A stretch of DNA of 22,567 nt. It comes from a virus. The DNA lies in the IMG/VR virus record IMGVR_UViG_3300037847_000430, positions 1 through 22,567 of that record, one strand, 5' to 3'. Made by a program: the position numbers and the translations under genes. Positions 14,103 to 22,322 of this stretch are shown piece by piece. The notes below the pieces were generated by a model that was not told the origin of the DNA, ran no database searches, and saw nothing but the letters and a program-made list of their open reading frames with translations. The first letter of the stretch is position 1, and every line of letters starts with the position of its first letter.

Positions 14103-14883
14103 TTATTGTTGCCGTTCCTGTTGCAGTGAATGTATACGTTGCCAACGTGCCACCCTGTCCACCATCTGCACCACCTCTTATGGTACACTTACAATAACCA
14201 GCAGCACCGTCACCACCATGATAATTACCACCTACAGCGCCAGCGCCTTTCGCCCCTATAACAACATCTAGCAGTGAACCGTTCTGTGTATGAGTTTGGA
14301 TAAATTGTCTTTCTGCTGCCTGACCACCTTCACCAGCATTACCGTCACTATCATAGCCATCGCCTTGGTCACCACCTGCACCGCCGCCACCAGCGCCATA
14401 ACTTGTTGCAGGTGCGTCAGCCAATCCAGCGTTAGTGTTTTCACCACCGCCATTCCCAAAGCCCTTACCGCCATCTCCATAGAACGAAGCGTCACCACCT
14501 CTTTCGGCTACGCCAGCCCTGTCTACATTGTGACCTACAAAACCATTTCTGCCACCTAAAGCGCCTGAAGCTGTTTGCTGCCTGAGTTGCCCAGAAGAAT
14601 GAGTATAATCTATTATTGACTGACCACCAGAGCCGCCTCTTCCTGTACCTGCACCATCTTCCAATCCATAGCCTCCACCACCGCCGCCGCCAATAATTTC
14701 TATGTCTAAATAAAGCGTTCTGGCTTTCCCATAAAAACTAAGCAAACTTACAGGATCGCCTTGGTTAGCTCCAATTAAATGTCTAACATTTGCGTATCCA
14801 AGAGCTATTGTAGAATTAGCAGCAAAGCCCACTTCATCGCTTATATCGGCGAATGAAATAGCTCCTGTTTGTTGTAATGGCAT
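14095..14883 (-). CDS. Glycine-rich tail adhesin-like protein
   Basis: This 262-aa protein has two parts. Residues 1-53 (AISFADISDEVGF to LLSFYGKA) match an N-terminal module that I recall in many phage tail proteins, ending in the FYGK motif. Residues about 65-246 are strikingly glycine-rich (seven Gly in a row at 65-71, then GAGGGGAGGDQGDG and others), with few hydrophobic residues. This resembles the polyglycine-II-like receptor-binding domain of tail-tip adhesins such as S16 gp38 and related fibre proteins, although no homology is shown. Short loops between Gly runs (RQQTASGALGG, AERQFIQTHTQN) would be the variable receptor-contact sites. Its ATG overlaps the stop of the preceding fibre gene. 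Confidence 0.78.
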   Translation of the reverse strand: MPLQQTGAISFADISDEVGFAANSTIALGYANVRHLIGANQGDPVSLLSFYGKARTLYLDIEIIGGGGGGGYGLEDGAGTGRGGSGGQSIIDYTHSSGQLRQQTASGALGGRNGFVGHNVDRAGVAERGGDASFYGDGGKGFGNGGGENTNAGLADAPATSYGAGGGGAGGDQGDGYDSDGNAGEGGQAAERQFIQTHTQNGSLLDVVIGAKGAGAVGGNYHGGDGAAGYCKCTIRGGADGGQGGTLATYTFTATGTATINV

Positions 14884-15359
14884 TAAGGCGTTCCAAAGGC
14901 TGTAATATTATCATCGGTTACTAATGCGCCAGCAGCAGAAATAGACATAACAGCAGTGCCGTTATAAGCAAAAACAAGTTTACTACTTGCCCCTGTTCCA
15001 GAAATACTGAACGACCAATTTTCTGGCAAACCTACTGTGCCAGTGAAAGATGGTGATGCTTCGTCAGCTTTAGCATTAAGTTGTGTCTGAACATTATTGA
15101 ATTGTGTCTGAATATTGCTGGTAACATTATCTAAATAATTTAATTCTGTTGTTGTGACGTTTGCGCCAGCCAACTTGTTTATTTCTGCCGCCGTAGCCGT
15201 AACATTTGCACTATTTATAGTAAGGGTGCTTAAATTAGGTGCAAGGGTTCCTGACGTACCGTTTACAGCGTTAACAACTGTATCCAGAGCAGTATTAATA
15301 GTCGTTCCCCAACTATCCTCAGAACCACCAACAGTAGGTTTGGTTATAGTAATTGCCAT
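14883..15359 (-). CDS. Small tail-fibre protein
   Basis: This 158-aa protein has a strong AGGAG upstream. The N-terminal segment ITKPTVGGSEDSWGTTINTA is a recurrent start of marine phage fibre proteins. It is followed by an ATAAEINKLAGANVTTTELN stretch, a spacer-type helical repeat common in phage fibres. The C-terminal 50 residues are beta-rich (SFTGTVGLPENWSFSISG, then KLVFAYNGTAVMSIS) and end in ITAFGTP. It is too short for a full fibre and may attach to, or extend, a partner fibre. It lies between the 880-aa fibre and the Gly-rich adhesin. Confidence 0.82.
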   Translation of the reverse strand: MAITITKPTVGGSEDSWGTTINTALDTVVNAVNGTSGTLAPNLSTLTINSANVTATAAEINKLAGANVTTTELNYLDNVTSNIQTQFNNVQTQLNAKADEASPSFTGTVGLPENWSFSISGTGASSKLVFAYNGTAVMSISAAGALVTDDNITAFGTP

Positions 15360-15392
15360 GTCAATCTCCTAATTTAAAAACACTGTATCATG

Positions 15393-18035
15393 TTATGCTG
15401 CTTGCGTCCATGTTGAACTATCTAGTGTAATATCTGAAAAAAGCGGCTCTGTTAATTCGAAATAAACTTTAAATGTTCCTATTGCAGAACCTTTTGACGC
15501 TAGAACGTAACTTAAAACAGGATTATTAGATAATGTAATTACTGGTGTACGCATCCAAAATTCATAACCTGCAAAAGCAGGTGACGATGCTTCAGTGTAG
15601 ACAAACCCATTAGAAAACCTATTAGCGCCTGTACCTGAACTTGGTGTGTTAGTTGTATTTAATCTGCTCCACCTGCCATTATTAGCTCCATCAGGAATAC
15701 CTGCAAAAGTTGCATTTTCATAACTAGTTGAGCTAGTTGACGTTTGATATTGTGGATTTGTTGACCAAGTGGCTATAGACCCATCAACATTTATATTATC
15801 TAATTGTAAATCTGCTTTAAAAAAATCACTTCCAGAATTAGGGTCTATCTGATGATAAAATACTATTCTTCCTGTTTTGTTTTTATATCTTGTTATATCT
15901 TCTGTTATTGTTCTCCAACTTTCGTCTGGTGGTTCCGTAGAAGATATTAAATTCAACCCAAGATTAATAGAAATATCTATTTCACTAAAATTCGTATTTG
16001 CAGAACTTACATCTGACCAAATTTCTGATGGTGGTAAGTTTTCTGTATAATCATCATCATCTGTATCTGTTGTTGCATCCCAAGGATTTTTAGTGCTTTG
16101 AACCTCAACATTATTGGTAATTACATCATCACCTGCTAAGAAATGTAGCTGCGTTATTGCTGTAGTCTGAACATCAACACCACCTATAGAAATGGTAGGT
16201 TGCATATTGTGTATCTGGGTAATGCCAGTTTGGTCTATAACTGGCGCTTGCGCTGTAACATCGTCACTTAAAAATTCTATCTGTATAACAGCATTGGTAT
16301 CATCCACTGTTACTGCACCAGAGGTTACATCATCAGACGTAAGTACATGATTTCCTGTTAATATTGCATTATCAACGCTTGGTTGCTGTGTAGCTATGTC
16401 TGCGCTTGCAAATAGGTGATCTTGTATGAATACAGCAGGTGCAATTCTAACTGTTCCAGTAAATACGTCAGGCGCACTAAATGTTTCATCTTCAAAAACA
16501 GTTAGTGACGGAACATCAGCAGGTCTGCCATTATAAACCGCTTCTATGTTATGTATTTGGCTTATAGATGTTTGGGCTACTGTCGGCGTACCATAATTTA
16601 TGTCTGAAGCAGCAAAATCAAAAGAGAATATACAAGTGGTTGTATCTATCTCTACGTTTCCAAGCGATATATCTGTTGATGAAAATGGGTGATTTTGTGT
16701 AAATACACCCTGAGATATAGATATTGCGCCACTTGTAACACTGTCGTTTGTTAAGTCATGGACTTGTGTAATGGCAGAAGTCGCAACATCAACATTATCT
16801 GTTTCGGCATTATCACTAGTAATATTGTGAACTTGCGTAATTGCTGTAGAGTCTATTGAAACCGAGCCTGTGCTTATTGCATCATGGTTGTCTAAAGTAT
16901 GAATTTGCGTAATATTAGTTGATGCAACCGTAGGCGCTCCAAAAGTAATATCAGAAGCACTTAAATCATGGTTTTCGTCTAAATTTGTGCTATCTATGCT
17001 GACCGCTTGCGCTTCAACATCTTGCGAACCTAAATCATGTATTTGCGTTAATACGCCATTTGGTAAACTTACATTACCAGTTTCGGCATTGTCTGTGCTT
17101 ATGTCATGTATTTGCGTAATAGCTGTCGATGCTACAGAAACACTTCCTGTTGCTAAATCTGCACTTGAAACTGCATGGTCTTGGCTAATAGCTATCGTTG
17201 TATTTGCGTCTGTGTCAGCACTCCAACCCATATTTGAATGGTTAGAACAGTAGTAATAAAGTTGCGGTGCGCCTACCGCTACAGTTATTTCTGTATATGC
17301 CCCAGATTGACCCGCCGTTCCAACAATCGTTACACCTGTTGTATATTCTGAACCACTTGCATGAGTGCCATTTGCTGTTGTTGAAAACCTTAATGGATGA
17401 TTAGCGTTAGAACTATCTGACTGATCAAACCTATACGTTCTACCCTCTATTAAAGTTACAGCTACATCAGCCGTTGCTGTTGACCCATCTATGGCGAATT
17501 TATTCGTTGAACCAACATTATAATATGGGTGGTCTGACGGATTGCCACCGACTACCGTAACTGCAAATGTTTCTGTGGCGGCAGTGCTTGATAACGTTGG
17601 AACTCCAAAAGTTATATCGGCAAGTGCAAAATCGTTATTTTCAGTGATAGCTGTGCTTGCGATATTTACATTTTGCGCCGTAACATCTGTTGACTGCAAA
17701 TCATGGTTTTGTGTTAAAACACCACTAGCAACTCTAACTGTTCCAGTAATGACGTTAGGTGCTGAGAAACTTTCGTCCTCAAACATTGTTCCATTTGGAA
17801 CACTTGCACCATTGCCATTATATGTTGCGTCTAAGGAATGGTTTTGACTTATAGCACTTGTGTCAATTACAGGGTTTTGCGTAATTACACTTTGCCCTGC
17901 AAAAACGCCTAGCTGAGATAAAGTGCCTTCTGCTACCGTAGGCGCATTTGTTGTTACATCGCTCCCACTTAGGGAAACATTCTTAACCCCTAAATCACCT
18001 AATGGTGCAGATGCTAAAGGGTTAAGACCTAACAT
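15393..18035 (-). CDS. Repeat-built tail fibre with cupredoxin-like domain
   Basis: This 880-aa protein has no signal peptide or membrane segment. Its body consists of about twenty copies of a 23-residue unit with the consensus ITQ-x-H-D-(L/I), then a DV-TG-V-(S/D)-V type strand. Units run across residues about 17-150 and 280-645, separated by a domain at about 155-275 that looks like a cupredoxin. A distinct block with YNG, VP and FEDE-FSAP appears twice (about 69-112 and 498-541). Residues about 646-880 form a non-repetitive, beta-rich C-terminal domain with an ITRYKNKTGRIVFYH segment and an LQLDNINVDG motif, recalling lectin-like jelly rolls. Most likely a tail fibre with an elongated stalk and a distal binding domain. 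Its ATG overlaps the stop of the preceding small gene. Confidence 0.82.
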   Translation of the reverse strand: MLGLNPLASAPLGDLGVKNVSLSGSDVTTNAPTVAEGTLSQLGVFAGQSVITQNPVIDTSAISQNHSLDATYNGNGASVPNGTMFEDESFSAPNVITGTVRVASGVLTQNHDLQSTDVTAQNVNIASTAITENNDFALADITFGVPTLSSTAATETFAVTVVGGNPSDHPYYNVGSTNKFAIDGSTATADVAVTLIEGRTYRFDQSDSSNANHPLRFSTTANGTHASGSEYTTGVTIVGTAGQSGAYTEITVAVGAPQLYYYCSNHSNMGWSADTDANTTIAISQDHAVSSADLATGSVSVASTAITQIHDISTDNAETGNVSLPNGVLTQIHDLGSQDVEAQAVSIDSTNLDENHDLSASDITFGAPTVASTNITQIHTLDNHDAISTGSVSIDSTAITQVHNITSDNAETDNVDVATSAITQVHDLTNDSVTSGAISISQGVFTQNHPFSSTDISLGNVEIDTTTCIFSFDFAASDINYGTPTVAQTSISQIHNIEAVYNGRPADVPSLTVFEDETFSAPDVFTGTVRIAPAVFIQDHLFASADIATQQPSVDNAILTGNHVLTSDDVTSGAVTVDDTNAVIQIEFLSDDVTAQAPVIDQTGITQIHNMQPTISIGGVDVQTTAITQLHFLAGDDVITNNVEVQSTKNPWDATTDTDDDDYTENLPPSEIWSDVSSANTNFSEIDISINLGLNLISSTEPPDESWRTITEDITRYKNKTGRIVFYHQIDPNSGSDFFKADLQLDNINVDGSIATWSTNPQYQTSTSSTSYENATFAGIPDGANNGRWSRLNTTNTPSSGTGANRFSNGFVYTEASSPAFAGYEFWMRTPVITLSNNPVLSYVLASKGSAIGTFKVYFELTEPLFSDITLDSSTWTQAA
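16116..17198 (-). repeat. Array of 23-residue (69-base) repeats in the 880-aa fibre
   Basis: Residues about 280-640. The ITQ-x-H anchor recurs at about residues 281, 305, 328, 351, 374, 398, 421, 444, 468 and 490, spacing 22-24, and the array then continues less regularly to about 626. Typical units read AITQIHDISTDNAETGNVSL and AITQVHDLTNDSVTSGAISI. The copies are diverged, so the DNA repeats are inexact. A regular unit of this length suggests a stacked beta-solenoid or fibrous stalk. Confidence 0.8.
17211..17573 (-). other. Cupredoxin-like domain with type-1 copper ligand pattern
   Basis: Residues about 155-275 of the 880-aa fibre. Strands VAVTLIEGRTYRFDQSDSSN and NHPLRFSTT are followed by APQLYYYCSNHSNMGW. 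Candidate ligands are His213, Cys263, His266 and Met269. The C-x2-H-x2-M spacing agrees with that of amicyanin, from memory, and a His on the earlier strand fits the cupredoxin layout. I recall related YYYC-NHS-MG modules in marine phage proteins. Copper binding is not shown. Confidence 0.7.
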
Positions 18036-18247
18036 TAACTAGCTTTCTTTTGCGCCTCTATGTCGGCTATTAGTCTTGATGTAAAACTATCTAAAGCGGC
18101 TCTTTCTCTATCAACGTCCATAGAGGCTCTATTAACTCTAGCTTGGCACTCTTGGATTTGCGCTATTAAATACTTTTGCAAATCTGACAAATCATCTGAG
18201 TTATACTCTTTGCCGTTTATATTTACTACTTCGTTATTCTCAGACAT
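18035..18247 (-). CDS. Small helical protein, DUF6447-like
   Basis: I take ATG 18245-18247 as the start (MSENNEVVNINGKEYNSDDL), giving 70 aa. A GTG nine bases upstream in the same frame is less likely because it would overlap the upstream gene and has no well-spaced ribosome-binding site. The INGKEYNSDDLS motif followed by a helical coiled-coil tail (LQKYLIAQIQECQARVNRA) agrees with small phage proteins of the DUF6447 type, from memory. It sits between two fibre genes and is separated from the preceding stop by one base. Function unknown; a fibre-assembly or accessory role is possible by position. Confidence 0.72.
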   Translation of the reverse strand: MSENNEVVNINGKEYNSDDLSDLQKYLIAQIQECQARVNRASMDVDRERAALDSFTSRLIADIEAQKKAS

Positions 18248-18248
18248 T

Positions 18249-18497
18249 TTAATCACTACCCTGCCAATATGTGCGGCCCTGTGTTATCGTTTCATTTATG
18301 TAACTTAAATCTTTGCCTGCTGTTGTGTATTTATCGTCAAGCAATTCCACTTCAACAACCATAACAATGTTACCGACTTGAGCTTTCTTTTCTTCATCGG
18401 TAGCGTCACCCATTTTTCTATTATTTATTATGTTATGAATGGCATCACAATTATGTACCATCTTTAAATAATCTCTATCTAACTCATTTACAGCCAT
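18249..18497 (-). CDS. Small protein between fibre genes, function unknown
   Basis: This 82-aa protein begins MAVNELDRDYLKMVHNCDAI with AAGGAA upstream of the ATG. It is predicted mainly helical in the first 45 residues, with a VGNIVMVVEVELLDD strand-like stretch and a polar tail ending in TYWQGSD. No family is recognised. It starts one base after the S74 fibre stop. It could be an accessory of that fibre. Confidence 0.7.
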   Translation of the reverse strand: MAVNELDRDYLKMVHNCDAIHNIINNRKMGDATDEEKKAQVGNIVMVVEVELLDDKYTTAGKDLSYINETITQGRTYWQGSD

Positions 18498-18498
18498 T

Positions 18499-21321
18499 TT
18501 AATTTCCTTCTAATGTTGCAATTCTAGCCTCAAGACTATCAACTTTTGCAGATAATTCCTGAACTGCCTTTACTAGTATCGGATAAGTCCTTACATAGTC
18601 AGCTTCAAGCCTGTCAGGGTTTTCCGAATTTACTAATCTTGTTCTTGTTGCGGATGAATGTTCAATTTCAACATCCATTAAGTCTTGAGCAATAAATCCC
18701 ATGTCTTTCTTAGTGCCGAAAGTGCCATCACGCCTGTTCCAAGTAAACTGAACAGGGCGCATATCGTTTATAAAATTTAAACCGTAAGATAAATCTTCAA
18801 TAGCTGTCTTGTCACGTTCATCAGACAAACTTGATATAGTTTGCACATTACATCTAATCGAACTTATGGAAAAATTTCCAAGAGTGACTTCGTTATTTAC
18901 AGTGCCAGTTGAAGGGTTCGCTTGGTATCCAAGACACAAATTATTTGACCCTGTTGTAATAGAAGAGCCTGCCTGATATCCCATACAAGTGCTTTGACTT
19001 CCAGTTGATATCATACCTCCACTGTCATAACCGCAACCAGTATTATAGGCTCCAGAACCTAATCCATCTAAAGATCGGCTACCTATTCCAGTATTGTAAC
19101 TGCCAGTTCCTCCAGAATAACCTGTTTGGTATCCAACAAAGGTACAATAGTCACCTCCATCAATATCGTAACCAGCTTGGAAGCCTACGAAAGTTCCATG
19201 GTCACTTCCATTTATTCCAGAAGCCATTGCTTGCATACCAACAGCAGTACCGTAACTTCCAGTAACAACAGCACCGTAGCCAATTGCAACTCCGTTGTGG
19301 TAATTACTATCAGAAGCATAACCAACACAAGTTTGATTATCGCCTGAATAAGTACCATCTAAAGCAGCGTTACCAACAGCCACATTATAATAAGGATTGC
19401 TAGTAGAGTAACGCCCTATTGCATCGAAACCAATGGCAACTGATTTATAATGGTTGCCATCTGAAGCGGCAGCATAACCTACGGCTGTACAGTCATCGCC
19501 CCAGTTATCAGTACCTGCAAAAGTACCAACCATTACTTGATCGTCTTTATTCGAATTACTATAGTTCCCTGCGTGATACCCTAAATAGGTGTTATTAGCA
19601 CCAGCATAACCCTGACCAGCCTGTGATCCCACTGCTGTATTTTGATTGTATGTAGTAATAAGTTCCCCTGCTCTAGCTCCTACAAAAGTGTTGTTGTCTC
19701 CTGTCGTAAGGTCTTCCCCTGCAAGCGCACCTATAGCAGTGTTATTTTGAGGATTGGTTGAATTTATATCAAAAGAGCTAAGTGCGTTTACACCCAAAGC
19801 AGTATTGCTAGAAAATTGATTGCTACCAGTAATTGTTGGGGTTCCACTACCAATATACAAAGAATAATTGGGTGCATCCTCTGTCATTGATACTGATGAA
19901 CCGCCAGATGCGTCTTGCCATGTTGCGTTTGTGCCATCTGACGTTAAAACTTGACCATTAGTTCCAAAACCTGACCCTGCATAGATACCTGCCGACAAAT
20001 ACAGATTTTTAAAACGTCTATCGCTTCTCCCTAAATTTATAGCGTCATCGTTTGCGGAACCATTACCTGCGAAAGCAGGGGTTGATGCGCCACCAAATGA
20101 AAGCTGATTATTTGCAGTTTTAAGGATCATAAATTCGCCAGTTGCATCTACCAAAAGGGTAGTGCCATTAGCGCCAGTACTTCCTATCGTGCCTATTGTT
20201 GTTCCTGCTTGTCTTAGGTCTATTAAATTTCCGTCATCGCCTAATCTATTTGCTATAAACGGAACATTGCCATCAACGGTTGAACGAACGCCCAATTCGT
20301 CAGACATAGCAACACCAACGGTTGAAATGCCAGTATTACCTTTACTAATTAATACTGCTCTGTCATTTTGTACAGTCAGCCTAGCGCCTTGAGCAACATC
20401 AGCAATGCTAAAAATTCCATTAGAGTTTCGAACTTCCCACTTAGTATAAGCTGCGTCAGTAGTATCCTCTAACCTAATTTCAGGATTACTGCCGCTTATA
20501 TGAAGTTGTGCGGCAGGGTCATCTTGTCCAATTCCAACGTCCCCATCCAAACCAATAGTAAGTAAATTAGCTTCAGCCCCATTTAACTCGCTTCTAATAT
20601 GGATATTATTATCTGTATTTGACCCTGCGGAACCTTCATAAAAAATAGAAACTGCATTACTACTACCTTCTCTAAACAAAATTTTAGAGTCTTGGTCAGC
20701 GTCTGAAACTATAAAAACAGTAGGTGAAGCAGCATCTAAATACATATCGCCAGAAACTTGTACACCGCTAGAAATAGTTTCGAATGTTTTCGTGTTGTTA
20801 AAATAAAGAGAAACGTTTCCGTTACTCGTTGCTGTCATATATGTTTCTAATCCAGTACCAGTTTTTAATTCAAAACTAGTTGCTTGTATGATTAGATTGC
20901 CAGTACCACCTTCTTTTATGTAACTGTTACTACCATCATGATAAATGCCTAAATCTGACCCATCGCCAAATAATGCCATATCACTATCAGCAAATTTTAC
21001 GTTACCGTTACTTTCTTTTAAAACTAAGTCCTGATAGGCTGCGGTAATAAATACCTCAACATCGCTTCCAGAGAGGCTTAAAAGCGACCCCGTAGAACTT
21101 TCAGTGAGCGTTCTGGATAAAGTAGTTCCTGTAGCTGTATAAGTTCCAGTTCCTATTTCGAAATTAGTACCGTCTACAATAACGTATCTTACAACGTCAC
21201 CGTCCGAAATACCGCCATCAGCAAACGTTTGAAAACCGTCAAAGGCACTTCCTAATGTAATAGTGCCTGTGCCAGTTGTGCTTGTTCCGACCTTTACCCT
21301 GTTTGCTAAGACATTAGCCAT
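18499..21321 (-). CDS. Tail fibre with peptidase S74 chaperone domain
   Basis: This 940-aa protein has AGGAG upstream. Its N-terminal 105 residues ([20 protein letters not shown] onward) match an anchoring module that I recall in marine phage fibres. Residues about 105-330 are beta-rich ([18 protein letters not shown] and [18 protein letters not shown]). About eighteen units of NT-x-x-G-x-x-A-G type run over residues about 505-815, a trimeric beta-roll. Residues 833-940 are the intramolecular chaperone of endosialidase (peptidase S74): SDERDKT at 833-839, a FTWNRRDG segment, a DMGFIAQDL motif and a final leucine-rich coiled coil. In this family the C-terminal part helps trimerisation and is cut off before the conserved Ser, here Ser833. 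Probably a host-binding fibre or spike. Confidence 0.9.
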   Translation of the reverse strand: MANVLANRVKVGTSTTGTGTITLGSAFDGFQTFADGGISDGDVVRYVIVDGTNFEIGTGTYTATGTTLSRTLTESSTGSLLSLSGSDVEVFITAAYQDLVLKESNGNVKFADSDMALFGDGSDLGIYHDGSNSYIKEGGTGNLIIQATSFELKTGTGLETYMTATSNGNVSLYFNNTKTFETISSGVQVSGDMYLDAASPTVFIVSDADQDSKILFREGSSNAVSIFYEGSAGSNTDNNIHIRSELNGAEANLLTIGLDGDVGIGQDDPAAQLHISGSNPEIRLEDTTDAAYTKWEVRNSNGIFSIADVAQGARLTVQNDRAVLISKGNTGISTVGVAMSDELGVRSTVDGNVPFIANRLGDDGNLIDLRQAGTTIGTIGSTGANGTTLLVDATGEFMILKTANNQLSFGGASTPAFAGNGSANDDAINLGRSDRRFKNLYLSAGIYAGSGFGTNGQVLTSDGTNATWQDASGGSSVSMTEDAPNYSLYIGSGTPTITGSNQFSSNTALGVNALSSFDINSTNPQNNTAIGALAGEDLTTGDNNTFVGARAGELITTYNQNTAVGSQAGQGYAGANNTYLGYHAGNYSNSNKDDQVMVGTFAGTDNWGDDCTAVGYAAASDGNHYKSVAIGFDAIGRYSTSNPYYNVAVGNAALDGTYSGDNQTCVGYASDSNYHNGVAIGYGAVVTGSYGTAVGMQAMASGINGSDHGTFVGFQAGYDIDGGDYCTFVGYQTGYSGGTGSYNTGIGSRSLDGLGSGAYNTGCGYDSGGMISTGSQSTCMGYQAGSSITTGSNNLCLGYQANPSTGTVNNEVTLGNFSISSIRCNVQTISSLSDERDKTAIEDLSYGLNFINDMRPVQFTWNRRDGTFGTKKDMGFIAQDLMDVEIEHSSATRTRLVNSENPDRLEADYVRTYPILVKAVQELSAKVDSLEARIATLEGN
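18502..18825 (-). other. Peptidase S74 self-cleaving chaperone domain
   Basis: Encodes residues 833-940. Ser833-Asp834 begin the SDERDKT motif recalled from this family. The domain would be released after trimerisation, so the mature fibre would end near residue 832. A coiled coil with a heptad-like [17 protein letters not shown] end closes it. Confidence 0.85.
18877..19809 (-). repeat. NTxxG-type beta-roll repeats in the S74 fibre
   Basis: About eighteen imperfect units such as [27 protein letters not shown] and GTFVGFQAG, separated by 8-20 variable residues (residues about 505-815). The later units replace hydrophobic positions with Cys ([26 protein letters not shown]). This pattern is that of trimeric beta-rolls of the YadA-head kind, with variable loops on the outside. 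Confidence 0.75.
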
Positions 21322-21330
21322 TGTCTACTC

Positions 21331-21702
21331 CTAGCTAGGGTCTGGAATACCTACATCTAATGCTTCTAGGCTAAATGTGTTTCCTGTTGTAACCGACTGT
21401 GAAGCAGTTAAAGAACCAGTAACTAACAAACGCGAATTTGTTGTGTCAACGATTGCATAATGTGTAGCGGTTCCTGTTCCTGTAACAGACCCACCAGATA
21501 TTGCACTAAGCGTTACTTTACGTCCACCACCAGTTCTGTCTGCTGGTGCAGAGATAGTAATGCTTGTTGTATTGCCTAATGTGCTTGTTGATGTTGCATC
21601 TGTGTAGCTTGTTGCTTCTTGAGATGTAATATGTACCGCATTGGCTTCAGTGTCCAAAACTGTCAGGCCGTTGTCTAATACTCTGTCTGCTATTGTTGCC
21701 AT
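21331..21702 (-). CDS. Small structural protein near the adaptor
   Basis: This 123-aa protein is rich in Ser, Thr, Gly and Ala. The blocks ADRVLDNGLTVLDTEANAVH, APADRTGGGRKVTLSAISGG and SRLLVTGSLTASQSVT, ending in LDVGIPDPS, correspond to an unnamed conserved protein that I recall in many marine phages near tail genes. AAGGAG lies upstream of the ATG. It has no membrane segment and is probably a virion component, for instance a tail or neck accessory. It lies between the adaptor and the S74 fibre; the ATG overlaps the adaptor stop by one base. Confidence 0.8.
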   Translation of the reverse strand: MATIADRVLDNGLTVLDTEANAVHITSQEATSYTDATSTSTLGNTTSITISAPADRTGGGRKVTLSAISGGSVTGTGTATHYAIVDTTNSRLLVTGSLTASQSVTTGNTFSLEALDVGIPDPS

Positions 21703-22322
21703 TAATAACTCCTTATTTTCATTCTGCGGCCAGAACCGCTGGTTTTTGAACGTTCACTCTCCATACTAATAGCATCAATTGCACTTTTATACAACGCTGC
21801 CCACGTTTGTATTCTATTATCTTCTGCTAAATATGGAGCAGAATGAATAAGAGAACCATATAAATAAGCGTCTGGGTGATTAGTTAAAACCCAGTTTGAT
21901 GCATTGCTTGAATTTAATACATCTATTTTTTGATAATAAAGTAATTCTAAAGTATAAGAAGCGTCAGGCGTTGGGAACACTTCAATACTACCATCTAATA
22001 TAGCAAAACTTGTTGGCCGACCAATCGTATCTAAATTAGACGCCCTAAGATTAGAAATCTGAAAAGCATTAACCATTTCTAAAGTATGCGTATCGCCACT
22101 GGTTAAAGACATTCGGATAGGCTCTAAAAAATCATCTGGTAAAGAACTGTATTGCGTGTCGAGAGTAGCAGTAGAACGCTTTTCCATGCGCCAATGCCTA
22201 ACCTCTCTATTTAACTTAGTTTCTGCAAGAGTAATAAAATCAGGTATAACTGAGGTTAAATCACTGCGATTTAAAAAATCAGCTATACTTGCTTTTAACT
22301 CATCATAAGTTGTTAATGCCAT
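21702..22322 (-). CDS. Head-tail adaptor protein, SU10 type
   Basis: This 206-aa protein begins MALTTYDELKASIADFLNRS, followed by IPDFITLAETKLNREVR (about 26-42), a helical signature recalled for phage adaptor proteins that bind below the portal and join it to the tail. The middle segment (PDDFLEPIRMSL) and the C-terminal helical part with NHPDAYLYGSLIHSAPYLAED are typical of this class. AAGGTGG precedes the ATG. Its location far from the portal gene is notable, but this separation is seen in podoviruses. No enzymatic motif. Confidence 0.87.
   Translation of the reverse strand: MALTTYDELKASIADFLNRSDLTSVIPDFITLAETKLNREVRHWRMEKRSTATLDTQYSSLPDDFLEPIRMSLTSGDTHTLEMVNAFQISNLRASNLDTIGRPTSFAILDGSIEVFPTPDASYTLELLYYQKIDVLNSSNASNWVLTNHPDAYLYGSLIHSAPYLAEDNRIQTWAALYKSAIDAISMESERSKTSGSGRRMKIRSY

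Noticed and set aside
16116-18000. Regular repeats as a CRISPR array
   Set aside because: The repeats are diverged, in frame, have no unique spacers between identical repeats and encode a conserved protein pattern.
15393-21321. Diversity-generating retroelement target in the fibre genes
   Set aside because: No reverse transcriptase or template repeat is present in the window, and no near-duplicate segment with adenine-specific changes was noticed.
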